16,921 bases of DNA from Mariprofundaceae bacterium (GCA_030950825.1 JAUZQT010000027.1:1-16921); one strand, 5' to 3'; shown: positions 1 to 7,106, counted from the stretch's first letter. Made by a program: numbers and translations. The notes: generated by a model from the letters alone, not told the origin.

Positions 1-408
1 CTTTTGATGTACCCCCTTCTCGCTCAGTAAAATAGTACACAAGCCACCCACAGCATAAGCTGTATTGTCAGCCTCACTTTCATCTGAAAAGCTAATACTA
101 CAATTCACCCCATTATCAGAAAAAGCATCATCACCAGTACCCTCACGTAAAACATCAGCATTAAATGTAATAACATCATTATCCTGAATGCCTGCTGTAT
201 GGTTTAAAAAGATAACCTGTGACCCCTTCTCCATTTCAGCAATAAAATCACTAAAACGCCCCAATACAATAGCTTCAAATTCATAAGCTGGCTGTGTTTT
301 GTGAAATGCAGCGATATTGACATGCTTTACACCCGATGCCTCAGCAGAAACGGCAATCGCTACTGCAAAGGTAGTTAAAACACATATTTTCCCAATCAGT
401 TTCAGCAT
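1..408 (-). CDS. Secreted protein of unknown family, C-terminus cut by window edge
   Basis: The reading frame is open from an ATG at 408 to the left edge (136 codons, no stop), so the C-terminus is missing. The start is supported by a GGAG ribosome site (TAGGAG) about 6 bases upstream. Residues 1-24 form a classical signal peptide: Lys at 3 and 7, a hydrophobic core VLTTFAVAIAV, and a small-residue cleavage site SAEA before SG. The mature part is acidic, with a stretch GTGDDAFSDNG, and contains two cysteines (about 103 and 124) that could form a disulphide in the periplasm. I do not recognise the family and propose no function. It is co-directional with folK, but 245 bp of non-coding DNA separates them and it has its own ribosome site, so it is probably transcribed separately. 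Confidence 0.75.
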   Translation of the reverse strand, partial: MLKLIGKICVLTTFAVAIAVSAEASGVKHVNIAAFHKTQPAYEFEAIVLGRFSDFIAEMEKGSQVIFLNHTAGIQDNDVITFNADVLREGTGDDAFSDNGVNCSISFSDESEADNTAYAVGGLCTILLSEKGVHQK

Positions 409-455
409 ACTATTCTCCTACACAAAATAAATTAACACCATGCACTTTCTTCAAA

Positions 456-485
456 AAGTGCCGAGCCAAGAAGTGCCGAGCCAAG
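456..485. repeat. 15-bp tandem direct repeat, two copies
   Basis: AAGTGCCGAGCCAAG occurs twice back to back (456-470 and 471-485), followed by a further AAGCC. It lies in the 245-bp spacer between folK and the secreted protein, in the leader of the latter. No function is evident; a slippage duplication is the simplest reading. The rest of 409-653 shows no gene I can support. Confidence 0.85.
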
Positions 486-653
486 AAGCCAACACAAACG
501 CAATGGTTTTACAAGAGAAAGTACAACAAAAATCTCCATTCATTCACTCCAAAGCAGCTTCACCAGCATGCGCAGCAACACCATCTTCCGAATCATAGTA
601 GAAGCCACCAAGACTCACGCCCAAAGAGTGGGGAGATTAGCGACAGCGCTGCC

Positions 654-1169
654 TTACCATATAAAACCTTCTGCCAATACTGTTTCACCCTTATCAAGCA
701 AACATTGAAGAAGCTTACTCGCGTTTCTTTTTAACAATGGATGCTGCCAGTTTGGGGAAACATCACACAACGGTCTAAGTACAAACTGCCTTAAGTGCAA
801 CTGCTTGTGCGGCAATATAAGTGTGTCAGTTTCAATTTGCATATCAGCATAAGCAAGAATATCCAAATCCAGCGTGCGTGGCCCCCAGTGCTCTTGGCGG
901 ATGCGCCCATGTTGATTTTCAATTATTTGTAATACTTGCAACAGATCAAATGGCGATAGTTGTGTACGTATCAGTAGAACCGCATTAAGATAATCTGGCT
1001 GCCCTTCTGGCCCAATTGCTGGTGTGTGATACAGTTTGGATGATTGAACCAGCGTACAATAAGGCTGATCTGCAATACTTTGACGAGCTGATAAAAATGC
1101 CTCAAGAACATTGCCCAAATTGCCGCCCAAGCCAAGCCAGGCATGGTTTAATACAATGTTTTTCTTCAT
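654..1169 (-). CDS. folK: 2-amino-4-hydroxy-6-hydroxymethyldihydropteridine pyrophosphokinase
   Basis: HPPK transfers pyrophosphate from ATP to 6-hydroxymethyl-dihydropterin, the step before dihydropteroate synthase in cytosolic folate synthesis. The 171-residue length is typical. Visible family features are the N-terminal GLGGNLGN at 13-20, the pterin-side segment SKLYHTPAIG, and the signature around GRIRQEHWGPRTLDLDIL at 88-105, in which the two aspartates of DLD (101 and 103) are the known Mg-ATP ligands. The LPH and LRQFVLRPL block at 119-134 is also conserved. The start codon overlaps the stop of the upstream SPOR gene as ATGA (1166-1169) and lacks a strong ribosome site of its own, which suggests translational coupling. 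The neighbour is unusual, because folK more often sits with panB, pcnB or folP. Confidence 0.96.
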   Translation of the reverse strand: MKKNIVLNHAWLGLGGNLGNVLEAFLSARQSIADQPYCTLVQSSKLYHTPAIGPEGQPDYLNAVLLIRTQLSPFDLLQVLQIIENQHGRIRQEHWGPRTLDLDILAYADMQIETDTLILPHKQLHLRQFVLRPLCDVSPNWQHPLLKRNASKLLQCLLDKGETVLAEGFIW

Positions 1170-1735
1170 CGAAACGATTCAATCCGCCTTGTTTTTTCAT
1201 GTCGGTGAATGATAAAACCTTTTAATTTCTCTTGCTGGAATAGCTTCTTTTTATGATTATTTACTATCTTCTTACTCTCATAAGGGCCAATTTGTACAGT
1301 ATAAAGCCGCTTCTTTTTTTGTATCAGCACAGGCCAGTACTTATGAACAAGGCGCTCACGCAATTGTTGCGCATGTATTTTTTTCTGAAATGCCCCAACC
1401 TGAATAAAGTAAGATTGAGATGGCTGAAGCTCTTGTTTGCTATGCGTCGCTTGAACCTGCCTAACACTGGGTTTCTTCGCAGCTAAATGTGCTTTTTTTA
1501 GCTTTTTTTCATGGGTCGGTAAAACATCTTGCTTGCTATTTCTTTTCACCAAGCCTTTAACTGGCAAGTCTGTCAAAATAACAATATCACTAACGTTATC
1601 CCTTTCTACTTCAATATTTCCCTCTGCTTTTGAAAATATCAGCAGCACAGAAAGAAGGATAAAACATAGCATTGAAATAACAATCGCCCAAATTTGCTCC
1701 CTTGACCCTGCTGTCCAGGATAGCAAACTTCGCAT
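1166..1735 (-). CDS. SPOR-domain inner-membrane protein
   Basis: A 189-residue bitopic membrane protein: a short cytoplasmic N-terminus, one transmembrane helix at about 14-35, a Lys/Gln-rich linker, and a C-terminal SPOR domain at about 107-177 (YFIQVGAF near the start, RLYTVQIGPY in the middle). SPOR domains bind denuded septal peptidoglycan, so a periplasmic role at the cell wall or division site is likely, but the exact role (DedD-, FtsN- or RlpA-like) cannot be told. The frame also offers a TTG at 1741, but a GAGG site lies 10 bases from the ATG and only 4 from the TTG, so I prefer the ATG. The last codons overlap folK by four bases. After the SPOR domain there is a basic tail, HRHEKTRRIESFR. 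Confidence 0.85.
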   Translation of the reverse strand: MRSLLSWTAGSREQIWAIVISMLCFILLSVLLIFSKAEGNIEVERDNVSDIVILTDLPVKGLVKRNSKQDVLPTHEKKLKKAHLAAKKPSVRQVQATHSKQELQPSQSYFIQVGAFQKKIHAQQLRERLVHKYWPVLIQKKKRLYTVQIGPYESKKIVNNHKKKLFQQEKLKGFIIHRHEKTRRIESFR

Positions 1736-1807
1736 TGTCAAGTAACCTCATTTAATTTTGGTAAGAATGGTAATACGAAAGTCACAAAAGCATGACCCCG
1801 CACGGCA

Positions 1808-2203
1808 TCAATTAAACTTTAGGATTCCATCAAGCTTTTCTGTAAAACATTGATAGCGGAAGGGCTTTTGCAAAATATTAAGCGGCTTATCTGGAAAGCG
1901 TTCACTCAAATCATCTGGGTAGCCAGTCACAAATAAAACACGCTCCAATAAATTCGGATTAACATGGATCAAGCTATTATAAATCTCATCCCCAGTTAAC
2001 TTTGGCAGCCGGACATCCAAAAGAATAGCAGAATACTGTTCACCATTGGTGCTTAACTCAAAAAGACCCTGCACTGGATCACTGAGTGATTTAATTTCAC
2101 ACTGTTTACCTTTTTCACCCAAATAGCGCTTCAAAAAAGCCGCAAGAATGCTTTGAACTGTAGCTTCATCATCAACAGTTAAAACTTTAACAACTTTACT
2201 CAT
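1808..2203 (-). CDS. Stand-alone receiver-domain response regulator
   Basis: 131 residues make up a single CheY-like receiver domain with no output domain. The acidic pair D11-D12 (VDDE), the phospho-acceptor D63 in LLDVRLP, the switch threonine T93 in FVTGYP and the conserved lysine K113 in LQKPF are all present, so it should be phosphorylated by a histidine kinase. No kinase is encoded in the window. A clear ribosome site AGAGGA lies 7 bases before the ATG. The gene is 72 bp from the downstream SPOR gene. Its upstream side is a large repeat-bearing intergenic region that must carry its promoter. Without an output domain it probably acts by protein contact, as CheY, Spo0F or DivK do; the target is unknown. 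Confidence 0.9.
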   Translation of the reverse strand: MSKVVKVLTVDDEATVQSILAAFLKRYLGEKGKQCEIKSLSDPVQGLFELSTNGEQYSAILLDVRLPKLTGDEIYNSLIHVNPNLLERVLFVTGYPDDLSERFPDKPLNILQKPFRYQCFTEKLDGILKFN

Positions 2204-2306
2204 GGAGGCATCCTCTTTTATGCTCGCTTACTCTGCGAAATTATTCACTTGATAAGTACAACCGTGCAAACTCGCACTGTTTATCCACTAACAAGTTGTC
2301 ACGTAC

Positions 2307-2424
2307 TTGCCTGAATAATTCACAAATACTGTCGTGCCCTTGCTTGCCCCTTTATCCGCAACGAATTCTTTGCCAATAAAGGTTCTTTGCAATCATCACA
2401 ACTATTTATGAATTTTTCAAGTTA
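2307..2424 (-). repeat. Dispersed inverted-repeat element, copy B (118 bp)
   Basis: The ends are imperfect 22-bp inverted repeats: 2307-2328 reads TTGCCTGAATAATTCACAAA and onward, and 2403-2424 is its counterpart. The inside is the reverse complement of the copy at 6331-6417, including the 18-base core TGTCGTGCCCTTGCTTGC (2330-2347), but with about 31 extra bases between TTTATC and TGCAATCATCACAA. No transposase is encoded, so it is a non-autonomous, MITE-like or REP-like element. Confidence 0.8.
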
Positions 2425-2589
2425 GAGCTAATGCCCCATACTGCAACGTTTCACTCTATTTTTGCAAGGGCAAATTGAGGCTTGATATTTAATATTAACA
2501 TATCACATGCATCCAACACTTGTTTCGAAAAAGAATACAGAAAATAAATACGACTCTTGAATAACAAAGTCAAGCGATTACGATTTTGT

Positions 2590-2612
2590 TTTAAACTTTT
2601 TGCAAGTTTAAA
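2590..2612. repeat. 9-bp-stem hairpin abutting the palindrome
   Basis: TTTAAACTT (2590-2598) and AAGTTTAAA (2604-2612) pair around a 5-base loop. It ends exactly where the 36-bp palindrome begins, so the leader of the zinc-ribbon/yajQ transcript could form two stacked hairpins. Confidence 0.7.
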
Positions 2613-2648
2613 CCTAGCCCGCATTATTCATGAATAATGCGGGCTAGG
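2613..2648. repeat. 36-bp perfect palindrome (end-to-end copy of the dispersed repeat end)
   Basis: 2613-2630 reads CCTAGCCCGCATTATTCA and 2631-2648 is its exact reverse complement, with no loop. The arm matches the terminal AGCCCGTATTATTCA of the element at 7936, so this looks like two element ends joined with no interior. The right arm includes the AGG of the ribosome site for the next gene. Confidence 0.92.
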
Positions 2649-2650
2649 AG
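2646..2650 (+). promoter_or_regulatory. Ribosome site AGGAG that sets a TTG start
   Basis: AGGAG lies 7 bases before the TTG at 2658 and downstream of the only in-frame ATG (2637), which itself sits inside the palindrome. This makes TTG the likelier start. Three of the five bases are in the palindrome arm and could be masked when it folds. Confidence 0.6.
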
Positions 2651-2657
2651 CATAAAA

Positions 2658-2945
2658 TTGAAGCATCGAGCTTTCCCTGAGAACCCTTTTTTAGTAACTT
2701 TTTCAAAAATTGCCATCATTGACATTACTATCATGATTATTGTAATTGCTCTAAGCATCTGGCAAACAGATTGGCTCTGGTATGCCATAATAAGTGGGAT
2801 ACTGCTATCCATTATCGTCTTTATTTACCTAAATAAACAATGTTTACACCAGTTATCATGCCCAAAATGCGCTAAGCATGTAACATTTGAAGCAGGTAAG
2901 GGATTTGTGTGTAAAAATTGTAATATAGGATGGGAGATAAACTGA
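2658..2945 (+). CDS. Small two-helix membrane protein with C-terminal zinc ribbon
   Basis: With the TTG start the protein has 95 residues (102 from the ATG at 2637). Two hydrophobic helices span about 16-35 and 39-58. A short basic stretch follows, then a rubredoxin-like zinc ribbon with CPKC at 68-71 and CKNC at 85-88, separated by 13 residues. The ending GKGFVCKNCNIGWEIN resembles the zinc-ribbon knuckles found in many small uncharacterised proteins. I know no named family for the whole protein. The stop overlaps the yajQ start as TGATG (2943-2947), so the two are probably coupled in translation and may share a task. The zinc site would sit just after helix 2; if both ends are cytoplasmic it faces the cytosol. 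It could be an adaptor or redox/metal sensor, but that is a guess. Confidence 0.7.
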   Translation: MKHRAFPENPFLVTFSKIAIIDITIMIIVIALSIWQTDWLWYAIISGILLSIIVFIYLNKQCLHQLSCPKCAKHVTFEAGKGFVCKNCNIGWEIN

Positions 2946-3430
2946 TGCCAAGTTTTGATATTGTATGTGAAATGGATATGCAAGAAATGGATAATGCAGT
3001 GAATCAGGTAAAAAAAGAAATCGCCACGCGTTATGATTTTAAACATAGCAAAGCAAGTATTGAGAGAGGTGACGGAAAAATCACCTTGGTGGGTGATGAT
3101 ATAAATAACTTGAATACAGTGGCTGAAATTTTACGTGCCAAAATGGTGCGACGTAAACTGGAGCCCAAATCATTGGAGTATGGTAACATTGAACATGCCA
3201 GTGGCGATACGCGCCGCCAGCTACTGAGCATCAAACAGGGCGTAGATAAAGACACTGCAAAAAAGATTGTTAAGCTAATCAAACAGGAAAAAATAAAGGT
3301 TCAAGCTGCCATTCAAGGCGAACAAGTGCGCGTAACGGGTAAAAAACGCGATGACTTACAGGCTGTAATGTCACTAATTCGCGGCATGGATGCGGACAGG
3401 CCGTTGAATTTCACCAACTTCAGGGACTAA
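2945..3430 (+). CDS. yajQ: YajQ-family nucleotide/nucleic-acid-binding protein
   Basis: 161 residues, matching the usual length of about 160 for this family of two RNP-like folds. The N-terminus MPSFDIVCEMDMQEMDNAVN and the segment ATRYDFKHSK are characteristic of YajQ (UPF0234). In the family, proteins bind GTP, tRNA or cyclic di-GMP; the Xanthomonas homologue acts as a cyclic di-GMP effector with a LysR-type partner. The start is the ATG at 2945, not the in-frame ATG at 2930, because homologues begin at MPSFD and GGGAG lies about 9 bases upstream. The start overlaps the stop of the zinc-ribbon gene by one base. Downstream, only 23 bp separate it from the converging cyclase gene, with no clear hairpin terminator. 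Confidence 0.93.
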   Translation: MPSFDIVCEMDMQEMDNAVNQVKKEIATRYDFKHSKASIERGDGKITLVGDDINNLNTVAEILRAKMVRRKLEPKSLEYGNIEHASGDTRRQLLSIKQGVDKDTAKKIVKLIKQEKIKVQAAIQGEQVRVTGKKRDDLQAVMSLIRGMDADRPLNFTNFRD

Positions 3431-3453
3431 ACGAAAGGGAAAGCAAGCAGACT

Positions 3454-4593
3454 CTAACGAAGCCTAGAAAGCTGTTGTATGGTGATTTTTCCTGTTGATA
3501 AAAACAGCTCATGCTTACTGAATGTTGCATCATTTTTACCAATAATAGTAAATGCTTCCACAGCTTGTGTTCTATTTTTCACCTTAATTTTCCCTCTGGG
3601 TTGCACTCTAAAATAAGGCTTGCAGCTGCCATAAGTTTCTCCACTAATTAGGATTTTACCAGGTACAGCATGATCCACCATTCGAGACGCTACATTCACC
3701 GTATCACCAATAACTGTATAATCCATTCGATCACGCGAGCCTATATCACCAGCAATAACAGGCCCAGTATTGATCCCAGCCCTTATTCTAAAGGTTTTCC
3801 TCCCCTCCTTTTCCCATTGACACATTAAAACTTGGCTGGCTGTTTGAAGCTCTAACGCTGCAGATATAGCGTCGACAGATACTTGATAAATTGGTGTCGT
3901 TAGGCCAAATATTGCCATAACCGCATCGCCAATAAATTTATCCACAATGCCGTTATGTCGATAAATAATGTCCACAGCGATATCAAAAAATTCATTCAAC
4001 ATCGCCACAACGGCTTCTGGTGCAAGATGTTCCGAGGTTTGGGTAAAAGAGCATATATCAACAAATAATACTGAAACCCGCCGATGTTCACCGCGTAGCT
4101 CCCGACTTCCTTCATATGTATTATCTATAATCTGATGAATCACTCGCTGATCCACATAAGGGCTAAGGGCTTTTAATCGACGTTCATATTCATGCGAATC
4201 TTTGCGTGATTCATTCAACAAACCGACCGTTACTGTATGAAATTTCACCTGCTCCTGCTCAAGTTTTATCAACAAAGTATTAAAATTCATTTTAATATTA
4301 GCTACTTCACTAGTATCGTCGTTTTTAATATCCAGCTGCTTGTAATTATACTTTTGCCTAGAGAGCAAGCTACTGTATTGAATCAAATCAAGGAGCTCAT
4401 CAGAAAACCGACGTAAAACATAAAACCCAGCAAAGTGAAATATCAAAACCATAGCTGCAAACAGACTAATATCTTGTGTTAGTTTCATGTCTGCTTCATG
4501 AAATATGTACCCCACCAATAAATAGGGTATTAACCCCAGCAGGCACAACGCGATATAAATTTTATTTTTAAATTGTTCCCGTCTGATAGCCAT
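3454..4593 (-). CDS. Membrane-anchored class III adenylate cyclase
   Basis: 379 residues. Two N-terminal transmembrane helices (about 12-30 and 42-60) are followed by a helical, HAMP- or coiled-coil-like linker (about 65-165) and a class III cyclase catalytic domain (about 171-352). The two metal aspartates are D179 (FVDICSF) and D223 (FIGDAVMA). The adenine-selecting pair is K219 and D291 (MDYTV), and N300 and R304 of VNVASR supply the ribose and transition-state contacts. This set indicates ATP, not GTP, as substrate, so the product should be cyclic AMP. It differs from the CyaA (class I) enzyme of enteric bacteria. There is no recognisable sensor between the helices, the loop being only about a dozen residues. 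The start has a weak ribosome site, and an in-frame open stretch upstream ends in TAA just two codons before this ATG. Confidence 0.93.
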   Translation of the reverse strand: MAIRREQFKNKIYIALCLLGLIPYLLVGYIFHEADMKLTQDISLFAAMVLIFHFAGFYVLRRFSDELLDLIQYSSLLSRQKYNYKQLDIKNDDTSEVANIKMNFNTLLIKLEQEQVKFHTVTVGLLNESRKDSHEYERRLKALSPYVDQRVIHQIIDNTYEGSRELRGEHRRVSVLFVDICSFTQTSEHLAPEAVVAMLNEFFDIAVDIIYRHNGIVDKFIGDAVMAIFGLTTPIYQVSVDAISAALELQTASQVLMCQWEKEGRKTFRIRAGINTGPVIAGDIGSRDRMDYTVIGDTVNVASRMVDHAVPGKILISGETYGSCKPYFRVQPRGKIKVKNRTQAVEAFTIIGKNDATFSKHELFLSTGKITIQQLSRLR

Positions 4594-4596
4594 CGC

Positions 4597-4710
4597 TTAA
4601 ATGCCCAACGTCACACCTTGATACAAGACGTGGCGCTTATCAGGACTGTCGGAACCCTCAGAATACAAACTCATGCGGATGACCTTAACGTGAATAATCA
4701 ACCCTGTCAT
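4597..4710 (-). other. Short open frame immediately upstream of and in frame with the cyclase
   Basis: A 37-codon ORF (ATG at 4710; a second ATG at 4674, with AAGG 8 bases before it, gives 25 codons) ends in TAA at 4597-4599. The next codon but one is the cyclase ATG, in the same frame. It may be a leader peptide, the remnant of a longer cyclase N-terminus, or chance. I do not recognise the sequence. Confidence 0.3.
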
Positions 4711-4747
4711 TCTACAAAACTAACCGTAATAGGAAACTGCTCAAATT

Positions 4748-4768
4748 TAGCCTGAATTATTTATAAAT
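4748..4768 (+). repeat. Solo end of the dispersed inverted-repeat element (copy E)
   Basis: TAGCCTGAATTATTTATAAA and one further T match the left end of the element at 6331 at nearly every base. No partner end is seen nearby, so this is a solo or decayed half. It lies between apt and the cyclase gene. The rest of that 224-bp spacer shows no other feature except the short open frame upstream of the cyclase. Confidence 0.7.
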
Positions 4769-4817
4769 CAGACACTCAAATAAAGCCTGTGCACTCTCCT
4801 GTTTTAAGAGCGATCAC

Positions 4818-5351
4818 CTAATCTGAATAAGACAACAAATAGTGTACAGGCGTCTCTCCCAAGGCTTTGCGACCACCAAGGAAAGACAACTCAACCACAA
4901 ATAAACAAGCAACCACATCAGCACCCAACTGATTAAGCAATTTCAAAGTGGCACTCGCTGTACCCCCTGTTGCCAACAAATCATCAACAAGAATAACTTT
5001 TTGGCCGTGACTTACAGCATCACGGTGTATTTCCAAGCGATCCATGCCATATTCAAGCTCATATTCAATAGCGTGGACATCCGCAGGCAACTTTCCAGGC
5101 TTGCGCACAGGAACAAAACCCAAACCTGTTAACTGTGCCAAAGCAGCACCAAATAGAAATCCTCTCGATTCAATGCCAACAATGACCGCAGCATCATTCG
5201 GCACATGACAAGCCAACGCTGAAATACATGCGCCAAAGGCTTCACCATCAGCCAATAAAGGCGTAATATCTTTAAAGACGATACCTGGTTTGGGATAATC
5301 TGGAATATCACGAATAAAATCGCGGAAATTAATTGTTTTTGCTAAAGTCAA
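4818..5351 (-). CDS. apt: Adenine phosphoribosyltransferase
   Basis: Converts adenine and PRPP to AMP in cytosolic purine salvage. 177 residues, the normal size. Visible family features: DIPDYPKPGIVFKDITPLL at 15-33, ESRGFLFGAAL (61-71), the FVPVRKPGKLP block (79-89) and the PRPP loop VILVDDLLATGGT (119-131). The start is a TTG at 5351, overlapping the TGA of the sigma-factor gene as TTGA (5348-5351). A strong AGGAGG lies 4 bases upstream, inside the sigma gene, and no better start exists before the conserved block. Expression is therefore probably coupled to rpoS translation. The pairing of apt with a stationary-phase sigma gene is uncommon. Confidence 0.96.
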   Translation of the reverse strand: MTLAKTINFRDFIRDIPDYPKPGIVFKDITPLLADGEAFGACISALACHVPNDAAVIVGIESRGFLFGAALAQLTGLGFVPVRKPGKLPADVHAIEYELEYGMDRLEIHRDAVSHGQKVILVDDLLATGGTASATLKLLNQLGADVVACLFVVELSFLGGRKALGETPVHYLLSYSD

Positions 5352-6193
5352 ACTACCTCCTCAAAACGGACATCATCTGCATCCACAAATAAACGCAGCT
5401 TCTTCAAAGAAAGCACCTGAATTTGACGTATCCGTTCACGCGTCACTCCCATATGCTGACCAATTGCTTCAAGCGTCCAGGGCGGCTCGTGGCTATCCAG
5501 TCCATAGCGCAATCGTACGACTTCTCGCTCTTTTTTACCAAGCTTTTCCATCCAGGCACGCAGCATATTATCTCGGATAGATGCATCAAGCCTATCACCA
5601 GGCAGCGCAACCGACGCATCTTCAGTAACATCATACAGAGTAAAGTCGCCATCATCATGCATAATACTATCAGCACTTTCTGTTTGCACTGTAGCACTTA
5701 ACAATGCCTGAATGCGTGCAGGCGTTTTCCCCATGTGTATCGCTATTTCATTTTCAGTTGCATCCCTACTCAAAATAGTTCGCAAATGATTCGCAGAACG
5801 CAACATCGAATGATATTCTTTACCTATATGGACAGGCAAACGAATCGTTCGTCCCTGATTCATGATGCCGCGTTCAACAGACTGACGTATCCACCATGTG
5901 GCATACGTTGAAAAACGACAACCGTGCGCAGTATCAAATTTTTCAACCGCGCGCATCAAGCCGATATTCCCCTCTTCAATAAGGTCTGCAAGCGGTAAAT
6001 CACGGTTCATATAGCGCCGAGCAATTTTTACAACCAAACGAAGATTGCTATTAATCATACGCTGCCGCGCCTCTTCATCCCCTTTAGAGACACGCTTTGA
6101 AAGCTCTACCTCTTCTTTAGCTGTTAAAAGCTTATAGCGTGATATTTCACGCATATAGATTGCCATCGGATCAACACTACGTCTTTCACCCAT
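5348..6193 (-). CDS. rpoS: RNA polymerase sigma factor of the RpoS (sigma-38) type
   Basis: 281 residues of a group 2 sigma-70-family factor. Region 1.2 is at about 8-35, region 2 at about 48-118 (NLRLVVKIARRY, DLIEEGNIGLMRAVEKFD, FSTYATWWIRQSVER), region 3 at about 120-195, and region 4 at about 215-270 with the helix-turn-helix LEAIGQHMGVTRERIRQIQV. The long region 1.1 of RpoD is absent, and the core with RTIRLPVHIGKE is closer to RpoS than to RpoH. The frame extends to a TTG at 6238, but the ATG at 6193 has GGAGGG 7 bases upstream and is the better start. It would direct general-stress and stationary-phase transcription. The short acidic C-terminus after region 4 (DADDVRFEEVV) carries the ribosome site of apt. 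An RpoH-like or other group 2 role cannot be fully excluded. Confidence 0.88.
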   Translation of the reverse strand: MGERRSVDPMAIYMREISRYKLLTAKEEVELSKRVSKGDEEARQRMINSNLRLVVKIARRYMNRDLPLADLIEEGNIGLMRAVEKFDTAHGCRFSTYATWWIRQSVERGIMNQGRTIRLPVHIGKEYHSMLRSANHLRTILSRDATENEIAIHMGKTPARIQALLSATVQTESADSIMHDDGDFTLYDVTEDASVALPGDRLDASIRDNMLRAWMEKLGKKEREVVRLRYGLDSHEPPWTLEAIGQHMGVTRERIRQIQVLSLKKLRLFVDADDVRFEEVV

Positions 6194-6330
6194 TTCCTTA
6201 CCCTCCACCTGCAGAGACTTACATTGACAAAGTCTCAATCACGTGGCGTAAGCTAATAAGCATTCAAACTTGCGTATATCGCATAAACATGCTAAGAGTA
6301 CATTAAGGTCGCAAAAAATCATCCGATTCT

Positions 6331-6417
6331 TAGCCTGAATAATTCATAAATAGTTGTGATGATTGCAGATAAAGGGGCAAGCAAGGGCACGACAGTATTT
6401 GTGAATGATTCAGGTTA
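6331..6417 (+). repeat. Dispersed inverted-repeat element, copy A (87 bp)
   Basis: Ends 6331-6352 and 6396-6417 are inverted repeats identical at 19 of 22 positions (TAGCCTGAATAATTCATAAA at the left). The interior contains the core GCAAGCAAGGGCACGACA (6377-6394), shared with the copies at 2307 and 7936. It lies in the 241-bp gap between the protease gene stop and the sigma-factor start, that is, upstream of rpoS. No transposase. No clear target duplication. Confidence 0.85.
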
Positions 6418-6434
6418 GGAAGCCTTAAAACAAA

Positions 6435-7106
6435 CTACTGTGCCACCCAAAATGCCATATCAATTAAGAGCTTACTTCCCCCCATCACAAGTGGCCCAAT
6501 GATTTCCTGCAACCACCCCAACACCAATAACACGACAATAATAATAAAACCAAAATGCTCCAGCCTAGATAATTGATAAGCCATAGGACCTGGCAAAAGA
6601 GCAACTGCCACTCGCCCTCCATCCAAAGGTGGCAATGGTAGCAGGTTAAAAATAAACAATACGAGGTTAATAATAATGGATGCTTGGCACATCAATGCCA
6701 ATGGTTTACTGAACCACAACATAGACTCTGGCATCAACACAGCAAGCGCCAACAAGCCTGCCGACAACAAAGCCAAACATAAGTTTGTCAATGGCCCTGC
6801 CAGTGCTACCAAAATCATATCTCGATTTGGATTGCGTAATTTACGCCAGTTAATAGGCACAGGTTTGGCATAACCAAATAAAAATGGCGATTGCATCACC
6901 AACAACAAGATTGGAATTAAGAGTGTTCCAACGGGATCAATATGTTTGATGGGGTTTAAGCTTAAACGACCCATCCAACGCGCTGTATCATCACCTAGTT
7001 TGTCGGCAACCCAACCATGCGCAAGCTCATGCAACACAATTGCAAACAATACGGGAAGTGCCCAAATACTAATACCTTGCATGATTGCATTAAGATCAAA
7101 ATTCAT
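6435..7106 (-). CDS. Site-2-type intramembrane metalloprotease (M50 family)
   Basis: 223 residues, nearly all hydrophobic, with about five to six transmembrane helices. The zinc motif HELAH (26-30) lies in helix 1, and the third ligand is expected at D162 in NLLPLPPLDGGR (154-165). The FGYAKPVPIN and AGPLTNL segments (77-86 and 103-109) are typical of the short M50B group (YwhC- or Rip-like) without PDZ or CBS domains. Such enzymes cut transmembrane segments of regulatory or signal proteins; the substrate here is unknown. AGGGA lies 8 bases upstream of the ATG. The gene overlaps the end of the YjbR-like gene by 11 bases, and that gene overlaps the DUF1499 gene, giving a tight three-gene unit. 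Confidence 0.92.
   Translation of the reverse strand: MNFDLNAIMQGISIWALPVLFAIVLHELAHGWVADKLGDDTARWMGRLSLNPIKHIDPVGTLLIPILLLVMQSPFLFGYAKPVPINWRKLRNPNRDMILVALAGPLTNLCLALLSAGLLALAVLMPESMLWFSKPLALMCQASIIINLVLFIFNLLPLPPLDGGRVAVALLPGPMAYQLSRLEHFGFIIIVVLLVLGWLQEIIGPLVMGGSKLLIDMAFWVAQ

Larger units (their letters stand above)
2204..2657. other. Repeat-rich divergent intergenic region
   Basis: This 454-bp stretch lies between the response regulator (minus) and the zinc-ribbon gene (plus) and must hold both promoters. It contains a full copy of the dispersed inverted-repeat element (2307-2424), an AT-rich spacer (2425-2589), a 9-bp-stem hairpin (2590-2612) and a 36-bp perfect palindrome (2613-2648). 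I see no ORF with coding character in it. Confidence 0.8.

Noticed and set aside
547..634. Short minus-strand open stretch ending in a codon run like GGFYYDSEDGVAAHAGEAALE
   Set aside because: About 26 codons, no ribosome site and only weak non-ATG starts; looks protein-like but cannot be supported as a gene or as a remnant of a known one.
6185..6238. Longer rpoS start at the TTG at 6238
   Set aside because: The extra 15 residues have no sigma-factor similarity, and the ATG at 6193 has GGAGGG at ideal spacing.
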